Shown in pieces: positions 7,345 to 14,307 of a stretch of 64,000 nt of DNA (position 1 is its first letter; the number at the start of each line of letters is the position of its first letter). Origin of the DNA: Amycolatopsis benzoatilytica AK 16/65. Lineage in GTDB: Bacteria > Actinomycetota > Actinomycetes > Mycobacteriales > Pseudonocardiaceae. The position numbers and the translations under genes were made by a program. Under the pieces are notes generated by a model. The model saw nothing but the letters and a program-made list of their open reading frames with translations, did no database searches and was not told where the DNA came from. The stretch is from contig NZ_KB912942.1 in the NCBI RefSeq assembly GCF_000383915.1, positions 131,806 to 195,805 of the forward strand. Reading direction: 5' to 3'.

Positions 7345-8151
7345 ATGGACGGGATAGCCTCAGCGCTCGCCGACCCAGCCCGGTGGCGGCTGGTCGGACT
7401 GCTCGCCGAACGACCCCGGTCGGTCGGCGAACTGGCCGAGCTGACCGGGTTGCGCCAGCCGCAGGCGACCAAGCATCTGCAGACCCTCGCCCGCGCCGGC
7501 CTGGTCGCCATGGCCCCGCTCGGGCAACGGCGGGTCTACGCGGCCGAATCGGGTCCGCTGCGGGAGTTCGCGGACCGGCTCCGGGACCTGGCGGAGACGA
7601 TCGACGCGCATGCGGGGGAGCGGGACGTGCTCGACCGCTACCGCGCGGCCATCGAGGCCGACACCGCTGCCGCCGATCAGGATCGCTGGGCCGACGGCCG
7701 GGCGTTCGTCTTCGAACGCGTGCTGCCGGTGCCGCCGGAAACCGTCTGGCAGTACTGGACGGACGCCGTGCGGCTGACCTCCTGGTGGGTCCCGCCGTCG
7801 TTGACCGTCACCGAATGCGTCCTCGAACCGACTCCGGGCGGACGCGTCGTGCTCGCCTACCGCGACGCCGAAGCCGACTACCGATCGGAAGGACAGGTCC
7901 GGACCGCCGTCGCCGCCGAGCGGCTCGAGTTCGACCTGTCGGTGCTGGACGCGGCGGGCGCTGTGGCGTTTCGCGGCCGCTACGACCTGGCACTCGCCGC
8001 AGCTGGCGAGGGCACCCGGCTGCGGCTGGATTTGGAGATCACCGAAACGACCGTCGAAGCCGTGTCCGCCATCGCCGGGATCGAAACCGGCTGGGGGCAG
8101 GTGCTCGACCACCTCATCGAAGTCATTGCCGGAAAGGAAGTCCAGTCATGA
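7345..8151 (+). CDS. ArsR-type regulator fused to an SRPBCC (AHSA1-like) ligand domain
   Basis: 268 residues in two domains. Residues ~1-85 are an ArsR winged helix (LADPARWRLVGLLAERPRSV, QPQATKHLQTLARAGLV recognition helix, RRVYAAE wing); there is no cysteine metal site. Residues ~115-262 are a START-like SRPBCC domain of the AHSA1 type (FVFERVLPVPPETVWQYWTD, SWWVPPSLTV, GWGQVLDHL at the end). The fusion suggests a repressor that binds a hydrophobic ligand directly. The stop overlaps the next gene as ATGA. The start at 7345 lies just after the putative operator. Fusions of this kind occur in actinomycetes beside DHFR-fold reductases, but ligands are not known. Confidence 0.85.
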   Translation: MDGIASALADPARWRLVGLLAERPRSVGELAELTGLRQPQATKHLQTLARAGLVAMAPLGQRRVYAAESGPLREFADRLRDLAETIDAHAGERDVLDRYRAAIEADTAAADQDRWADGRAFVFERVLPVPPETVWQYWTDAVRLTSWWVPPSLTVTECVLEPTPGGRVVLAYRDAEADYRSEGQVRTAVAAERLEFDLSVLDAAGAVAFRGRYDLALAAAGEGTRLRLDLEITETTVEAVSAIAGIETGWGQVLDHLIEVIAGKEVQS

Positions 8152-8738
8152 ACGAACGCCGCGTCACCGCCAATCTCGCCCTCACCCTCGACGGCCGCTA
8201 CCACGGTCCGGGCGGCCCCGGCGACCTGAGCGCGATCATCCCGTACGTCACCACCGACGTCGCCCGCGATCAGCTGACCCGGATCTGGGAGAACGCGACC
8301 ACCGTGCTGCTCGGTCGCCGCAACGCGGAAGGATTCCTCGGCTTCTGGCCGACGGTCGCCGCCGACGAGAACGCGGACCCGCGCGACCGCGGCTACGCGA
8401 AGTGGTTGGTGGACACGGAAAAGGTGGTGCTGTCGAGCACTCTCGCCGAATCGCCGTGGGAGGGCGCGCGCATCGTGAACGCGCCGGCCGCCGAGGTCGT
8501 CGCCGAGCTCAAGGCGGCGGGGGAGGGCGACATCCTGGTCAACAGCAGCGTCAGCGTGATCAAGGCGCTGCTGGCCGCCGACCTCGTGGACCGCCTCTAC
8601 CTGACCATCTGCCCGGAAATCGCCGGTGGCGGCCCACGGCTGTTCGACGACGGGCTGCCGGGAACGAAGTGGACTGTCGCGCATCAGGAGACCGGGGCGC
8701 AGGGCGAACTGGCACTCGTCTACGACCGCGCGCGCTGA
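8148..8738 (+). CDS. DHFR-fold (RibD C-terminal-like) reductase family protein
   Basis: 196 residues of the 'dihydrofolate reductase family protein' group, related to the RibD reductase domain rather than to true folate DHFR. Readable family features are NLALTLDGRYHG near the start, VLLGRRNAEGF, DILVNSSVSVIKALLAADLV and LTICPEIAGGGPRLFDDGLP. It presumably binds NADPH; the substrate is unknown. The ATG at 8148 overlaps the stop of the ArsR-SRPBCC gene, so the regulator and enzyme are translationally coupled. A paralogue of the same broad family is at 53224. Confidence 0.85.
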   Translation: MNERRVTANLALTLDGRYHGPGGPGDLSAIIPYVTTDVARDQLTRIWENATTVLLGRRNAEGFLGFWPTVAADENADPRDRGYAKWLVDTEKVVLSSTLAESPWEGARIVNAPAAEVVAELKAAGEGDILVNSSVSVIKALLAADLVDRLYLTICPEIAGGGPRLFDDGLPGTKWTVAHQETGAQGELALVYDRAR

Positions 8739-8769
8739 CCGGGCGCGCGGTGCTGTTCGCCTGAGTTTC

Positions 8770-8791
8770 TTGACCTTCACGCTTACGTCAA
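8770..8791. promoter_or_regulatory. Inverted repeat upstream of the SDR gene (possible MerR-type operator)
   Basis: TTGAC at 8770-8774 and GTCAA at 8787-8791 form an inverted repeat spaced by 12 bases, ending 18 bases before the SDR start. TTGACC also fits a -35 box. MerR proteins bind such symmetric spacers, and a dead MerR gene follows the SDR, so this could be its former operator. Confidence 0.4.
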
Positions 8792-8809
8792 TGTTTAGCG
8801 TCGGGTGTC

Positions 8810-9568
8810 ATGACTGATGGACAGTTCACAGGCAAGACAGTGCTGGTCACCGGCGGTGGCACCGGGATCGGACGGTCGACCGCGCAAGCATTCGCCCAGC
8901 AGGGCGCGGATGTGCTGATCGTCGGCCGGACCGCGGCCAGTCTGGCCGCGACCGCCGCGACTCACCCCGCCATCCGCACGTTCGTCGCCGATGTCAGCGC
9001 ACCGGAGTCGGCCGACGCGATCATCGAAGCGGCCGCCGGCGCGTCCGGTCGCCTCGACGTCCTGGTCAACAACGCCGGCATCGTCCGTCCGCGGCCGCTC
9101 GGCGAGATCCGGCCCGCCGAACTCGCCGAAGTCGTGGCGACGAACCTGCTCGCGCCGGTCTACCTCGTCCAAGCCGCGCTGCCGCACCTGACCGGTGGGC
9201 TGGTCGTCAACGTGACCACCGCGATCGGACAGCGCGGCTGGCCGATGCCCGGCCGCGAGTTCTACGCGGCGACCAAAGCCGCGCTGGACTCGCTGACCCG
9301 CAGCTGGGCGGTGCAACTCGCCCCGCGCGGCATCCGGGTCGCCGCGGTGGCGCCCGGACCGATCACCGCCACCGAGATCACCGCGAACGAAGGACTCTCA
9401 GCGGAGCAGACCCGCGCCCAACATGACCAGCTCGCGTCCTACGTTCCGTTGCGGCGCTTGGGTGAACCGGAGGAAGTCGCCTACTGGATCGTCCAGCTCG
9501 CCCGTCCTGAGGCCGCCTTCGCGACCGGCGTGGTCCTGCCCGTCGACGGCGGCGCGGTGATCGGCTAG
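8810..9568 (+). CDS. Short-chain dehydrogenase/reductase
   Basis: 252 residues, classical SDR size. The N-terminal cofactor motif is TGGGTGIG (residues ~14-21), then NNAG at ~86, and catalytic Tyr/Lys in YAATKAALDSL; AVAPGPI follows the active site and the end DGGAVIG is typical. The residue after beta-2 suggests NADP(H) preference (VGRT). It is probably a 3-oxoacyl-type or alcohol oxidoreductase, but the substrate cannot be told. An inverted repeat lies just upstream and a truncated MerR gene starts 18 bases downstream, a common regulator-enzyme pairing. Confidence 0.88.
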   Translation: MTDGQFTGKTVLVTGGGTGIGRSTAQAFAQQGADVLIVGRTAASLAATAATHPAIRTFVADVSAPESADAIIEAAAGASGRLDVLVNNAGIVRPRPLGEIRPAELAEVVATNLLAPVYLVQAALPHLTGGLVVNVTTAIGQRGWPMPGREFYAATKAALDSLTRSWAVQLAPRGIRVAAVAPGPITATEITANEGLSAEQTRAQHDQLASYVPLRRLGEPEEVAYWIVQLARPEAAFATGVVLPVDGGAVIG

Positions 9569-9586
9569 CCGCGTACGCTCGGCTAG

Positions 9587-9700
9587 GTGCGGATCGGAGA
9601 GCTGGCGAAAGCAACCGGCACCACCACCTGAGCGTTGCGGTTCTACGAGGAGCAGGGCTCGTCCGGAACCACCCCGGTCCGGCGCTCCAGTGCGGCCCGC
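9587..9700 (+). pseudogene. MerR-family regulator, N-terminal remnant with in-frame TGA
   Basis: From GTG 9587 the frame reads VRIGELAKATGTTT, then a TGA at 9629, then ALRFYEEQG in the same frame. Intact MerR proteins have a residue such as arginine at this place (TTPRALRFYEEQG), so one base change (CGA to TGA) would explain the stop. After EEQG the usual continuation (LLxPxRxxxGYR) is missing and the sequence passes into an unrelated gene. The regulator is therefore both nonsense-mutated and truncated. Confidence 0.75.
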
Positions 9701-9998
9701 ACCGTGTCGAACCCGGCAACGGCTCGCCGTCTGGCTGCGCACCGCACCCGGCCGATACCGCAAGGCCATCGCGGGTCTGTGGGGCTACCTCACCGTCCCG
9801 GTCGTCGTCGGGATCCTCGCGCTCGTCGGGGTCCACATCGACGGCGACACCGCGGCCTGGATCATCGCCGCCGGTGCAGCGATCCTCGGCACCGGTGCGG
9901 TCGTCCGGGCCAAGCCGAACGACGCGCCGCCGGCCGTCGACCCGCTGTACGCGGAGGACGTGCCGCGACTCCCGAACCCGGGCTGCAACAACGGGTAG
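9690..9998 (+). CDS. Small phage-type membrane protein (possibly holin-like, 5' end uncertain)
   Basis: Up to 102 residues from GTG 9690. The part from RYRKAIAGLWGYL onward has two hydrophobic helices (~33-45 and ~52-68) separated by VHIDGDTAAW, then a proline-rich hydrophilic tail. The start LRTAPGRYRKA and this two-helix layout resemble small membrane proteins found in actinobacterial prophages, but I cannot name the family with certainty. Its first codons sit directly on the broken MerR gene, so the N-terminus may be foreign or lost. It converges with the lipoprotein gene across a shared terminator. Confidence 0.45.
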   Translation: MRPAPCRTRQRLAVWLRTAPGRYRKAIAGLWGYLTVPVVVGILALVGVHIDGDTAAWIIAAGAAILGTGAVVRAKPNDAPPAVDPLYAEDVPRLPNPGCNNG

Positions 9999-10022
9999 CT
10001 CACTATCTGCAGATACAACGAC

Positions 10023-10053
10023 GAGGGTCCCCGCGCACGCGCGGAGGGCCCTC
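10023..10053. terminator. Bidirectional hairpin terminator between convergent genes
   Basis: GAGGGTCCCCGCGC at 10023 pairs with GCGCGGAGGGCCCTC ending at 10053 with minor mismatches. It lies between stops at 9998 and 10066; ATTT follows on the plus strand. Confidence 0.65.
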
Positions 10054-10065
10054 AATTTGCGTGTG

Positions 10066-10461
10066 TCAGGAGCCCTTGTTGGCAGCGTCGCAGTAGTTGA
10101 GAACGGCGTTGTGGGCTGCGCCCTTGTTCACGGACCCACCGTCCATGGTCCGGAAGTCGATGGCGAGGTCGACGTATGTCATCAGGCCGGTTCGGCAGAC
10201 GTCGCGACCGCTGCCTAGGGAACTCATCTTGCTGCGGTAGTCGTTCTCGTCAAGATTCAGACCTGCGGCATTGGCCTCGACGATGAAGGTGTGCACAGGT
10301 TCCGGCGCTGCTGGGGCCGGAGCTGCAGACGTCGTCGCAGACGGTGGGGAAGCGGCCGCAGGTTCCTCTTGGCCGCCCGACGAGCATCCAGCGGTCGCGA
10401 GCGTCGCAACACCTGCAAAGGCGATTGCAGCGGATACACGGATGGCCCGCCGGAACTTCAT
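10066..10461 (-). CDS. DUF732-like secreted lipoprotein
   Basis: 131 residues from the ATG at 10461. A basic start (MKFRRAIR), a hydrophobic segment and the lipobox LATAGC give a lipoprotein signal, followed by a Ser/Ala/Pro-rich spacer and a compact domain of ~75 residues with two cysteines (GRDVCRTGL and LNYCDAAN). Size, cysteine spacing and the VC..G element resemble mycobacterial DUF732 proteins, whose function is not known. An in-frame start at 10626 is too far upstream of the signal peptide. It is the last leftward gene of the accessory block. Confidence 0.65.
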   Translation of the reverse strand: MKFRRAIRVSAAIAFAGVATLATAGCSSGGQEEPAAASPPSATTSAAPAPAAPEPVHTFIVEANAAGLNLDENDYRSKMSSLGSGRDVCRTGLMTYVDLAIDFRTMDGGSVNKGAAHNAVLNYCDAANKGS

Positions 10462-10684
10462 CTCGACTCCCGATTGTCGGCTATGTCCACCAATCTTGTT
10501 CGCGTCAACCGACGGTCGTGTTACAGCAGATGGGGCCAGGGCGCGGCCGGTCAGCCAGTCAGGCGGGCCCGGCGACCCGAGGGGGAGGGTGGGCACCGAG
10601 CCCGCGTCCCGAACGTTACCGAACACAACTCCGCCCCGCCGTGCAACCGAGGGGGAAGCACAGCGGGGCGGAGCTGTGCGGTGC

Positions 10685-11548
10685 TCACGTCTCGGTGCGA
10701 TGGCGGACGTACTGTCGGGCCACCTCGGTGAGCTGGGGGAATGCCCCTCGATACGCCCACATGCCCATGATCAGGACTGCGAAGGCGGTCACCCCGTCGG
10801 CCGGCGCTTCCCGGTACGGCGCAATCTGCTGTGCCCATTCCTCGGCCTCGGCCGGGGCGTGGCCGCCCGCAACGAGCCGCAGCGTCAACGCGACGCCGTC
10901 GAGCCACGGTGCGCCGATGCTCGACCATGCCCAGTCGACCACGTGCGCGCGGTCCGAGACCAGGATGTTGAGGGGGTGCAGGTCTCCGTGCACGAGACTG
11001 TCCCCGCGTAGGAGGTCGATCCCTTTGCGTTCCCAGTCCACGAGCTCTTCGAGGTGCTGGTGATCCCACGCGTCTAGGTCGCGGTCCGTTGCTTTGGACA
11101 GCCGCCGCCACGGCGCGTTCCAGGCCCACTGCTCGGCCGCGGCGGGAAGGTCGAGCGTGCATCGCCCGAGCGTGCGCGCCATTGTGGCGGCGCTGTCGGC
11201 GACCAAAGCGAGGTCCGGGGAGCCGGGCGCGAGATTCGCGTGGTGCCCGGCGACGTGCTCGAACCCCAGCACCGACCACCCGCTCGACTCGGCCTCCCAG
11301 AGAAGACGCGGAGCAACGGAGTGCGGCAGGGCAGGATTCACCCTGGCCTCAACCTGCTGCATCCGCGCCCTCCGGGAGTCAGCCAGAACCCCTTTGACGA
11401 AGAAGCATCCGCGCTCGGCCCGGAGCGTCGCCAAGAAGTCCGAGTTGCGTCCGTCCTCCGGCGATACCGAAGACGACACAGGGCCCGTCTCGTTTTCGAT
11501 CGCGCGACGGACCGCGGCGGGAATGTCCTCCCAGCTCTGACTGGTCAT
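10685..11548 (-). CDS. Aminoglycoside-phosphotransferase (APH) family kinase
   Basis: 287 residues. The catalytic loop LVHGDLHPLNILV (His-Gly-Asp...Asn) and the metal-binding Asp in HVVDWAWSSIG are intact, so an active small-molecule or protein kinase is likely. The N-lobe has a lysine in CFFVKGVL as the ATP-anchoring residue. Many proteins of this fold do not act on aminoglycosides; the substrate is unknown. It follows the 156-residue cysteine-tailed gene by 15 bases on the same strand, which links the two functionally. Base composition around it is slightly less G+C-rich than in neighbouring housekeeping genes. Confidence 0.82.
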   Translation of the reverse strand: MTSQSWEDIPAAVRRAIENETGPVSSSVSPEDGRNSDFLATLRAERGCFFVKGVLADSRRARMQQVEARVNPALPHSVAPRLLWEAESSGWSVLGFEHVAGHHANLAPGSPDLALVADSAATMARTLGRCTLDLPAAAEQWAWNAPWRRLSKATDRDLDAWDHQHLEELVDWERKGIDLLRGDSLVHGDLHPLNILVSDRAHVVDWAWSSIGAPWLDGVALTLRLVAGGHAPAEAEEWAQQIAPYREAPADGVTAFAVLIMGMWAYRGAFPQLTEVARQYVRHRTET

Positions 11549-11563
11549 CGATGTCCCCTCGGA

Positions 11564-12034
11564 TTATTTCCGCGCGGCTGCCGGGGGCGGGTCGTCGGTG
11601 CATCCGTTCTTGCACTGCGAGCATTTTGCGCACTTGGCGGCCCCAGTGAACCACAGCTCGTCGTCCACGACGAACCCGGCAGACGCGATCGCGACCGTTG
11701 TGCACGCCAGCATGTCAACGAGGGGAGTGTCGCTCAATTCCTCGCTGTCGTTAGGGACATGATGGATGAAGCTCCCCGAGATCCGGTCGCAGAAGTCCGC
11801 GTACTCGTGCGTGTAGAGGATGAACGTGTGCCAGCCAATATCGACCGTGTCGCTCGGCGCGAGCGGCTGGTCGGTCCGGGCGCAGGCGGCGAGAAATGCC
11901 AGAGCCTGATCCATGATTCGCCCCGCATATTCCAGAGGAACCGAATTCTCTTTCGCGACGCGGGCAGTGAGGCGATGGAACAGGTCTTCCGGGATCAGTC
12001 CACGGCCGGTAGGAGTTTCAACGACAACGGTCAT
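11564..12034 (-). CDS. Unknown protein with WHxFIL core and cysteine-rich tail
   Basis: 156 residues. The middle holds VDIGWHTFILYTHEYADFC and FIHHVP, a His/Trp/Tyr-rich pattern I associate with the actinobacterial 'glycine-rich domain-containing' hypotheticals; recognition is tentative. The C-terminus is C-x2-C-x2-C-x3-C (CAKCSQCKNGC), a likely metal-binding knuckle, before a Pro/Ala tail. The conserved histidines could bind a metal as well. It is 15 bases upstream of the APH-type kinase and probably co-translated with it. No reaction can be assigned. Confidence 0.6.
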   Translation of the reverse strand: MTVVVETPTGRGLIPEDLFHRLTARVAKENSVPLEYAGRIMDQALAFLAACARTDQPLAPSDTVDIGWHTFILYTHEYADFCDRISGSFIHHVPNDSEELSDTPLVDMLACTTVAIASAGFVVDDELWFTGAAKCAKCSQCKNGCTDDPPPAAARK

Positions 12035-12125
12035 TTCGTTCCTTTCGTGTTCGCCTGTTCAGGGGTGGAACCCCGGCCGCCACGCCACGTCGGGGAAACG
12101 CCGCGACCGGGAGACTCGTGCGCGG

Positions 12126-12221
12126 CTAGTCGCCGGCGTCGGTTTGAGCCGTGGCGATGACTTCGCCCGTGTCCGGGTCGGTGTCGGTTTCAGTGCCGTA
12201 GTGGTCGATCCACCAGCCCAT
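12126..12221 (-). CDS. Possible 31-residue small protein
   Basis: A short ORF from ATG 12221 beginning MGWWIDHYGTETD and ending in an acidic, Thr-rich tail. It starts 5 bases after the stop of the upstream 95-residue gene, with GGTGGTG just before the start, so translational coupling is plausible. Its frame stays open upstream within the 95-residue gene, so it could also be a continuation produced by frameshift. Evidence is position and composition only. Confidence 0.35.
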   Translation of the reverse strand: MGWWIDHYGTETDTDPDTGEVIATAQTDAGD

Positions 12222-12226
12222 GCCGA

Positions 12227-12514
12227 TCACCACCAGACCTGTCGCGGTCCGCGCGGTCCGGTCCAGAAGCACGTCCGGCAGTCCTCGGCGCGGTCGCGGT
12301 CGTCGCCCAGTTCCGCCGACAGCTCCGAGGCGAAGCACGTGCGCTGCGGAACCCGCTTGCCCCGGGTGCACTTCGGCCAGAACACCTCGGCGCCCGGGTA
12401 GAACAGCTCTCGGTCGAACCGGTGATTACGGCCGTCCTTCGCCCACCGGTGCACGGCGTAGGTCGCCGCGGCTACCTCGTCGGCGGGCAGCTGGCCCGCG
12501 ATCCGTGCTGTCAT
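12227..12514 (-). CDS. Small cysteine-containing hypothetical protein
   Basis: 95 residues, hydrophilic, with four cysteines in the second half (PKCTRG, RTCFAS, EDCRTCFW), a pattern compatible with a zinc site, and aromatic residues near the end (FWTG, QVWW). I do not recognise a family. It begins 62 bases after the stop of the XRE/TPR regulator and directly downstream of a perfect 17-bp palindrome, so it is a candidate target of that regulator. It appears to be the first gene of a small operon with the 31-residue ORF and perhaps the two genes after it. Confidence 0.5.
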   Translation of the reverse strand: MTARIAGQLPADEVAAATYAVHRWAKDGRNHRFDRELFYPGAEVFWPKCTRGKRVPQRTCFASELSAELGDDRDRAEDCRTCFWTGPRGPRQVWW

Positions 12515-12547
12515 GCCAAGGACGGTAAGAACGATCTCCGGCTATCC

Positions 12548-12564
12548 GTGTCCCTCAGGGACAC
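12548..12564. promoter_or_regulatory. Perfect 17-bp palindrome, candidate XRE operator
   Basis: GTGTCCCTCAGGGACAC has 8-bp arms around a single central C; CC and GG outside partly extend the symmetry. A one-base loop is too tight for a good RNA hairpin, so a dimeric DNA-binding protein site is more likely than a terminator. It lies between the regulator's stop and the next gene's start. Confidence 0.5.
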
Positions 12565-12576
12565 ACGGACCACTGA

Positions 12577-13782
12577 TCACCCGATAGGTGCAATGCCCAT
12601 CCGCCACGCTAGCCCGCGCAGCTCTCGCCCGAACGCGTCACGTCCGACGGACGCGAGTTGGCTCATCACCGCCTCGCGCACAAAAACATCCCGGTACAGC
12701 TGATGCGGCGCAAGGGTTTCAGCTTTGAGCAGCGCCGCTAGTCCCTGCTCGCGGTGCGACCGCTCCGTCATCAACGCGCGACCGAGGTCGGTCCAGAAGC
12801 TGGCCTGCCGTCCGGTCGAGATAGTGCCCGGCCGGACTTTCCGTGCCACTTCAGCGATCCGGGCACCCTCGCCCAGTTCGACCCCGATGGACACACGGAA
12901 AATCCCGGCATTGGTGCGTCCGAACTGCATGATGCCGGACGGCCAGGGGCTGGTGTCCGGTCCGATTTCCTCGGCAATCCGCGCGGCCTCTGAGAGGTGG
13001 GTGAGCGCAGTGTCGCCGTCGCCTTGTGCCGCGGCCGCGAGCGCGGCGGTCAGGTTGGCCATGCCCCGAGTCTCTGGCCGATCCGGCGGAGCAGCATCCG
13101 CCACCTTCACCGCCAACTCGTATTGCCGCGGCCGGCTCGTGCTGGAGATGAAATGGGCACGGCCCCACCGGGCGACGGCCTGCCATACCGGGTCGTCGAG
13201 GTCGTCGGCGACCTGCTGCATCCGCTCCGCAGCCATCGAAGGCATCCCGGGCAGGCGCAGCCGAGCCGAGATGCTGCCCGCGACGTGGTAGGCGGTGAGC
13301 AGCGGCGCGAGAGCTTCCCGGCCGGTCGTCGGGTCGGCCGCCGCGGCCAACAGGTCGCGGATCAACGGGCCGAGTTTCGCCACCTGAGTCGGGTAGTCAC
13401 CGGCGCCGGTCTGGCCGCTGCGGTTGCGGGACGCGTGGAACGCACGCAGGTCGGCCAGCACTTCCGCCAGCGGCCGCCCGGGCGCGTCCGGCACCTCGCC
13501 GACCCACCAGTCGCCGAGCAAGTCGGCGAGCGCGGTGGCAGCGTCGTGCAAGGCGGGCTCGACGTCGACCGGCGGGGCCGGGGAGATCCCGGTGATCTCA
13601 TCCGGGGCGACGCGCAGCGCTCCCGCGATCGCTTCGAGCGTTTTCCTGCTGTTGATGGGTTTCTCGCCGCGTTCGAGCTTCCCGAGATACCCATAGGACA
13701 GGCCCGCGAGGTCGGCGGTGACGCGCAGATCGAGGCTCCGCCATGCGCGCAGTTCGCGGATCCGGCGGCCGACGTTGTGCAT
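12577..13782 (-). CDS. XRE-family regulator with long TPR-like C-terminal domain
   Basis: 401 residues from ATG 13782, chosen because GGAGG stands 6 bases upstream; the longer frame to 13821 has no such site. Residues ~1-60 are a helix-turn-helix (IRELRAWRSLDLRVTADLAG, SYGYLGKLERGEKPIN). The rest is alpha-helical with repeated pairs of helices (ALAPLLTAYHVAG, LAAAAQGDGDTALTHLSEAA, GLAALLKAETLAP), as in the large actinomycete family of HTH proteins with TPR-like sensor parts. Such regulators often control adjacent small genes. It is the first leftward gene after the tRNA and likely governs the block to its left. Confidence 0.8.
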   Translation of the reverse strand: MHNVGRRIRELRAWRSLDLRVTADLAGLSYGYLGKLERGEKPINSRKTLEAIAGALRVAPDEITGISPAPPVDVEPALHDAATALADLLGDWWVGEVPDAPGRPLAEVLADLRAFHASRNRSGQTGAGDYPTQVAKLGPLIRDLLAAAADPTTGREALAPLLTAYHVAGSISARLRLPGMPSMAAERMQQVADDLDDPVWQAVARWGRAHFISSTSRPRQYELAVKVADAAPPDRPETRGMANLTAALAAAAQGDGDTALTHLSEAARIAEEIGPDTSPWPSGIMQFGRTNAGIFRVSIGVELGEGARIAEVARKVRPGTISTGRQASFWTDLGRALMTERSHREQGLAALLKAETLAPHQLYRDVFVREAVMSQLASVGRDAFGRELRGLAWRMGIAPIG

Positions 13783-13886
13783 GAGGCCTCCTTCGCCGAG
13801 GACAGCGGGCTTGCTGTCCATCTGCTGTCCGCGGTGGTTCTCTAGCTCCTGCGTGCTCTGCTCCGACGCTGGTCAGAGCGTGATCG

Positions 13887-13960
13887 TGGGGCCGGAGAGA
13901 CTCGAACTCTCACTGGCACGGACCTAAACCGTGTGCCTCTGCCAATTGGGCTACGGCCCC
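13887..13960 (-). tRNA. tRNA with UAG anticodon (Leu-type), short variable arm
   Basis: The minus strand folds as a cloverleaf: 7-bp acceptor GGGGCCG/CGGCCCC with discriminator A, D arm GCC...GGC (3 bp), anticodon arm CACGG-TTTAGGT-CCGTG, 5-base variable region CCAGT, T arm GAGAG-TTCGAGT-CTCTC. The loop gives anticodon UAG with U33 and G37, which reads CUA leucine codons. CCA is not encoded. Bacterial tRNA-Leu normally has a long class II variable arm; here it is only 5 bases, so the amino-acid identity needs caution. The gene marks the right edge of the accessory block. Confidence 0.85.
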
Positions 13961-14085
13961 CAGGGGAACTTGGAAGAATCGTAGCGTGCGCCACGTTCGG
14001 GTCGGCTCGGCGTGGCCAGTCGACGTCCCGCACCCGATGTCCTCTACCGTGGAGCGCCTACAGTCCGATGCGGCGAGGAGGGCAC

Positions 14086-14307
14086 GTGGCTCGCGACCCC
14101 GAGACCATCGAGCGTGAGATCGAGCAGGCGAGGACCGCCCTGGTGGCGACCCTCGATCAGCTGGGCACCAAAGCCAACCCGCAGAAACTCGCTGAACAGG
14201 CGAAGGACAGCGCACGGGCGAAGCTCGACAACCCGAAGGTCAAGTACCCGCTGATCGGCGCCGGCGTACTGATCGCCGTGCTGCTGGTGCGCAAGCTCTT
14301 CCGCTGA
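14086..14307 (+). CDS. DUF3618 small membrane protein
   Basis: 73 residues from GTG 14086, with GAGGAGG four to five bases upstream; an in-frame ATG at 14068 is less well placed. The protein starts ARDPETIEREIEQARTALVA, the hallmark of DUF3618, followed by DQLGTKANPQKLAEQAKDSA and one C-terminal membrane helix (YPLIGAGVLIAVLLV) ending in a basic KLFR. DUF3618 proteins occur widely in actinomycetes and are thought to be membrane-associated; the function is not established. It is divergent from the tRNA and not followed by another gene on its strand. Confidence 0.85.
   Translation: MARDPETIEREIEQARTALVATLDQLGTKANPQKLAEQAKDSARAKLDNPKVKYPLIGAGVLIAVLLVRKLFR

Noticed and set aside
10685..11548. 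Aminoglycoside resistance gene
   Set aside because: The fold and catalytic loop are right, but sequence does not match a known resistance enzyme closely enough to claim a drug substrate.
9560..13960. Possible att duplication of the tRNA 3' end at the left edge of the island
   Set aside because: By eye I found no copy of the T-arm/acceptor sequence near 9600-10060, and no integrase gene, so tRNA-mediated integration is not claimed.
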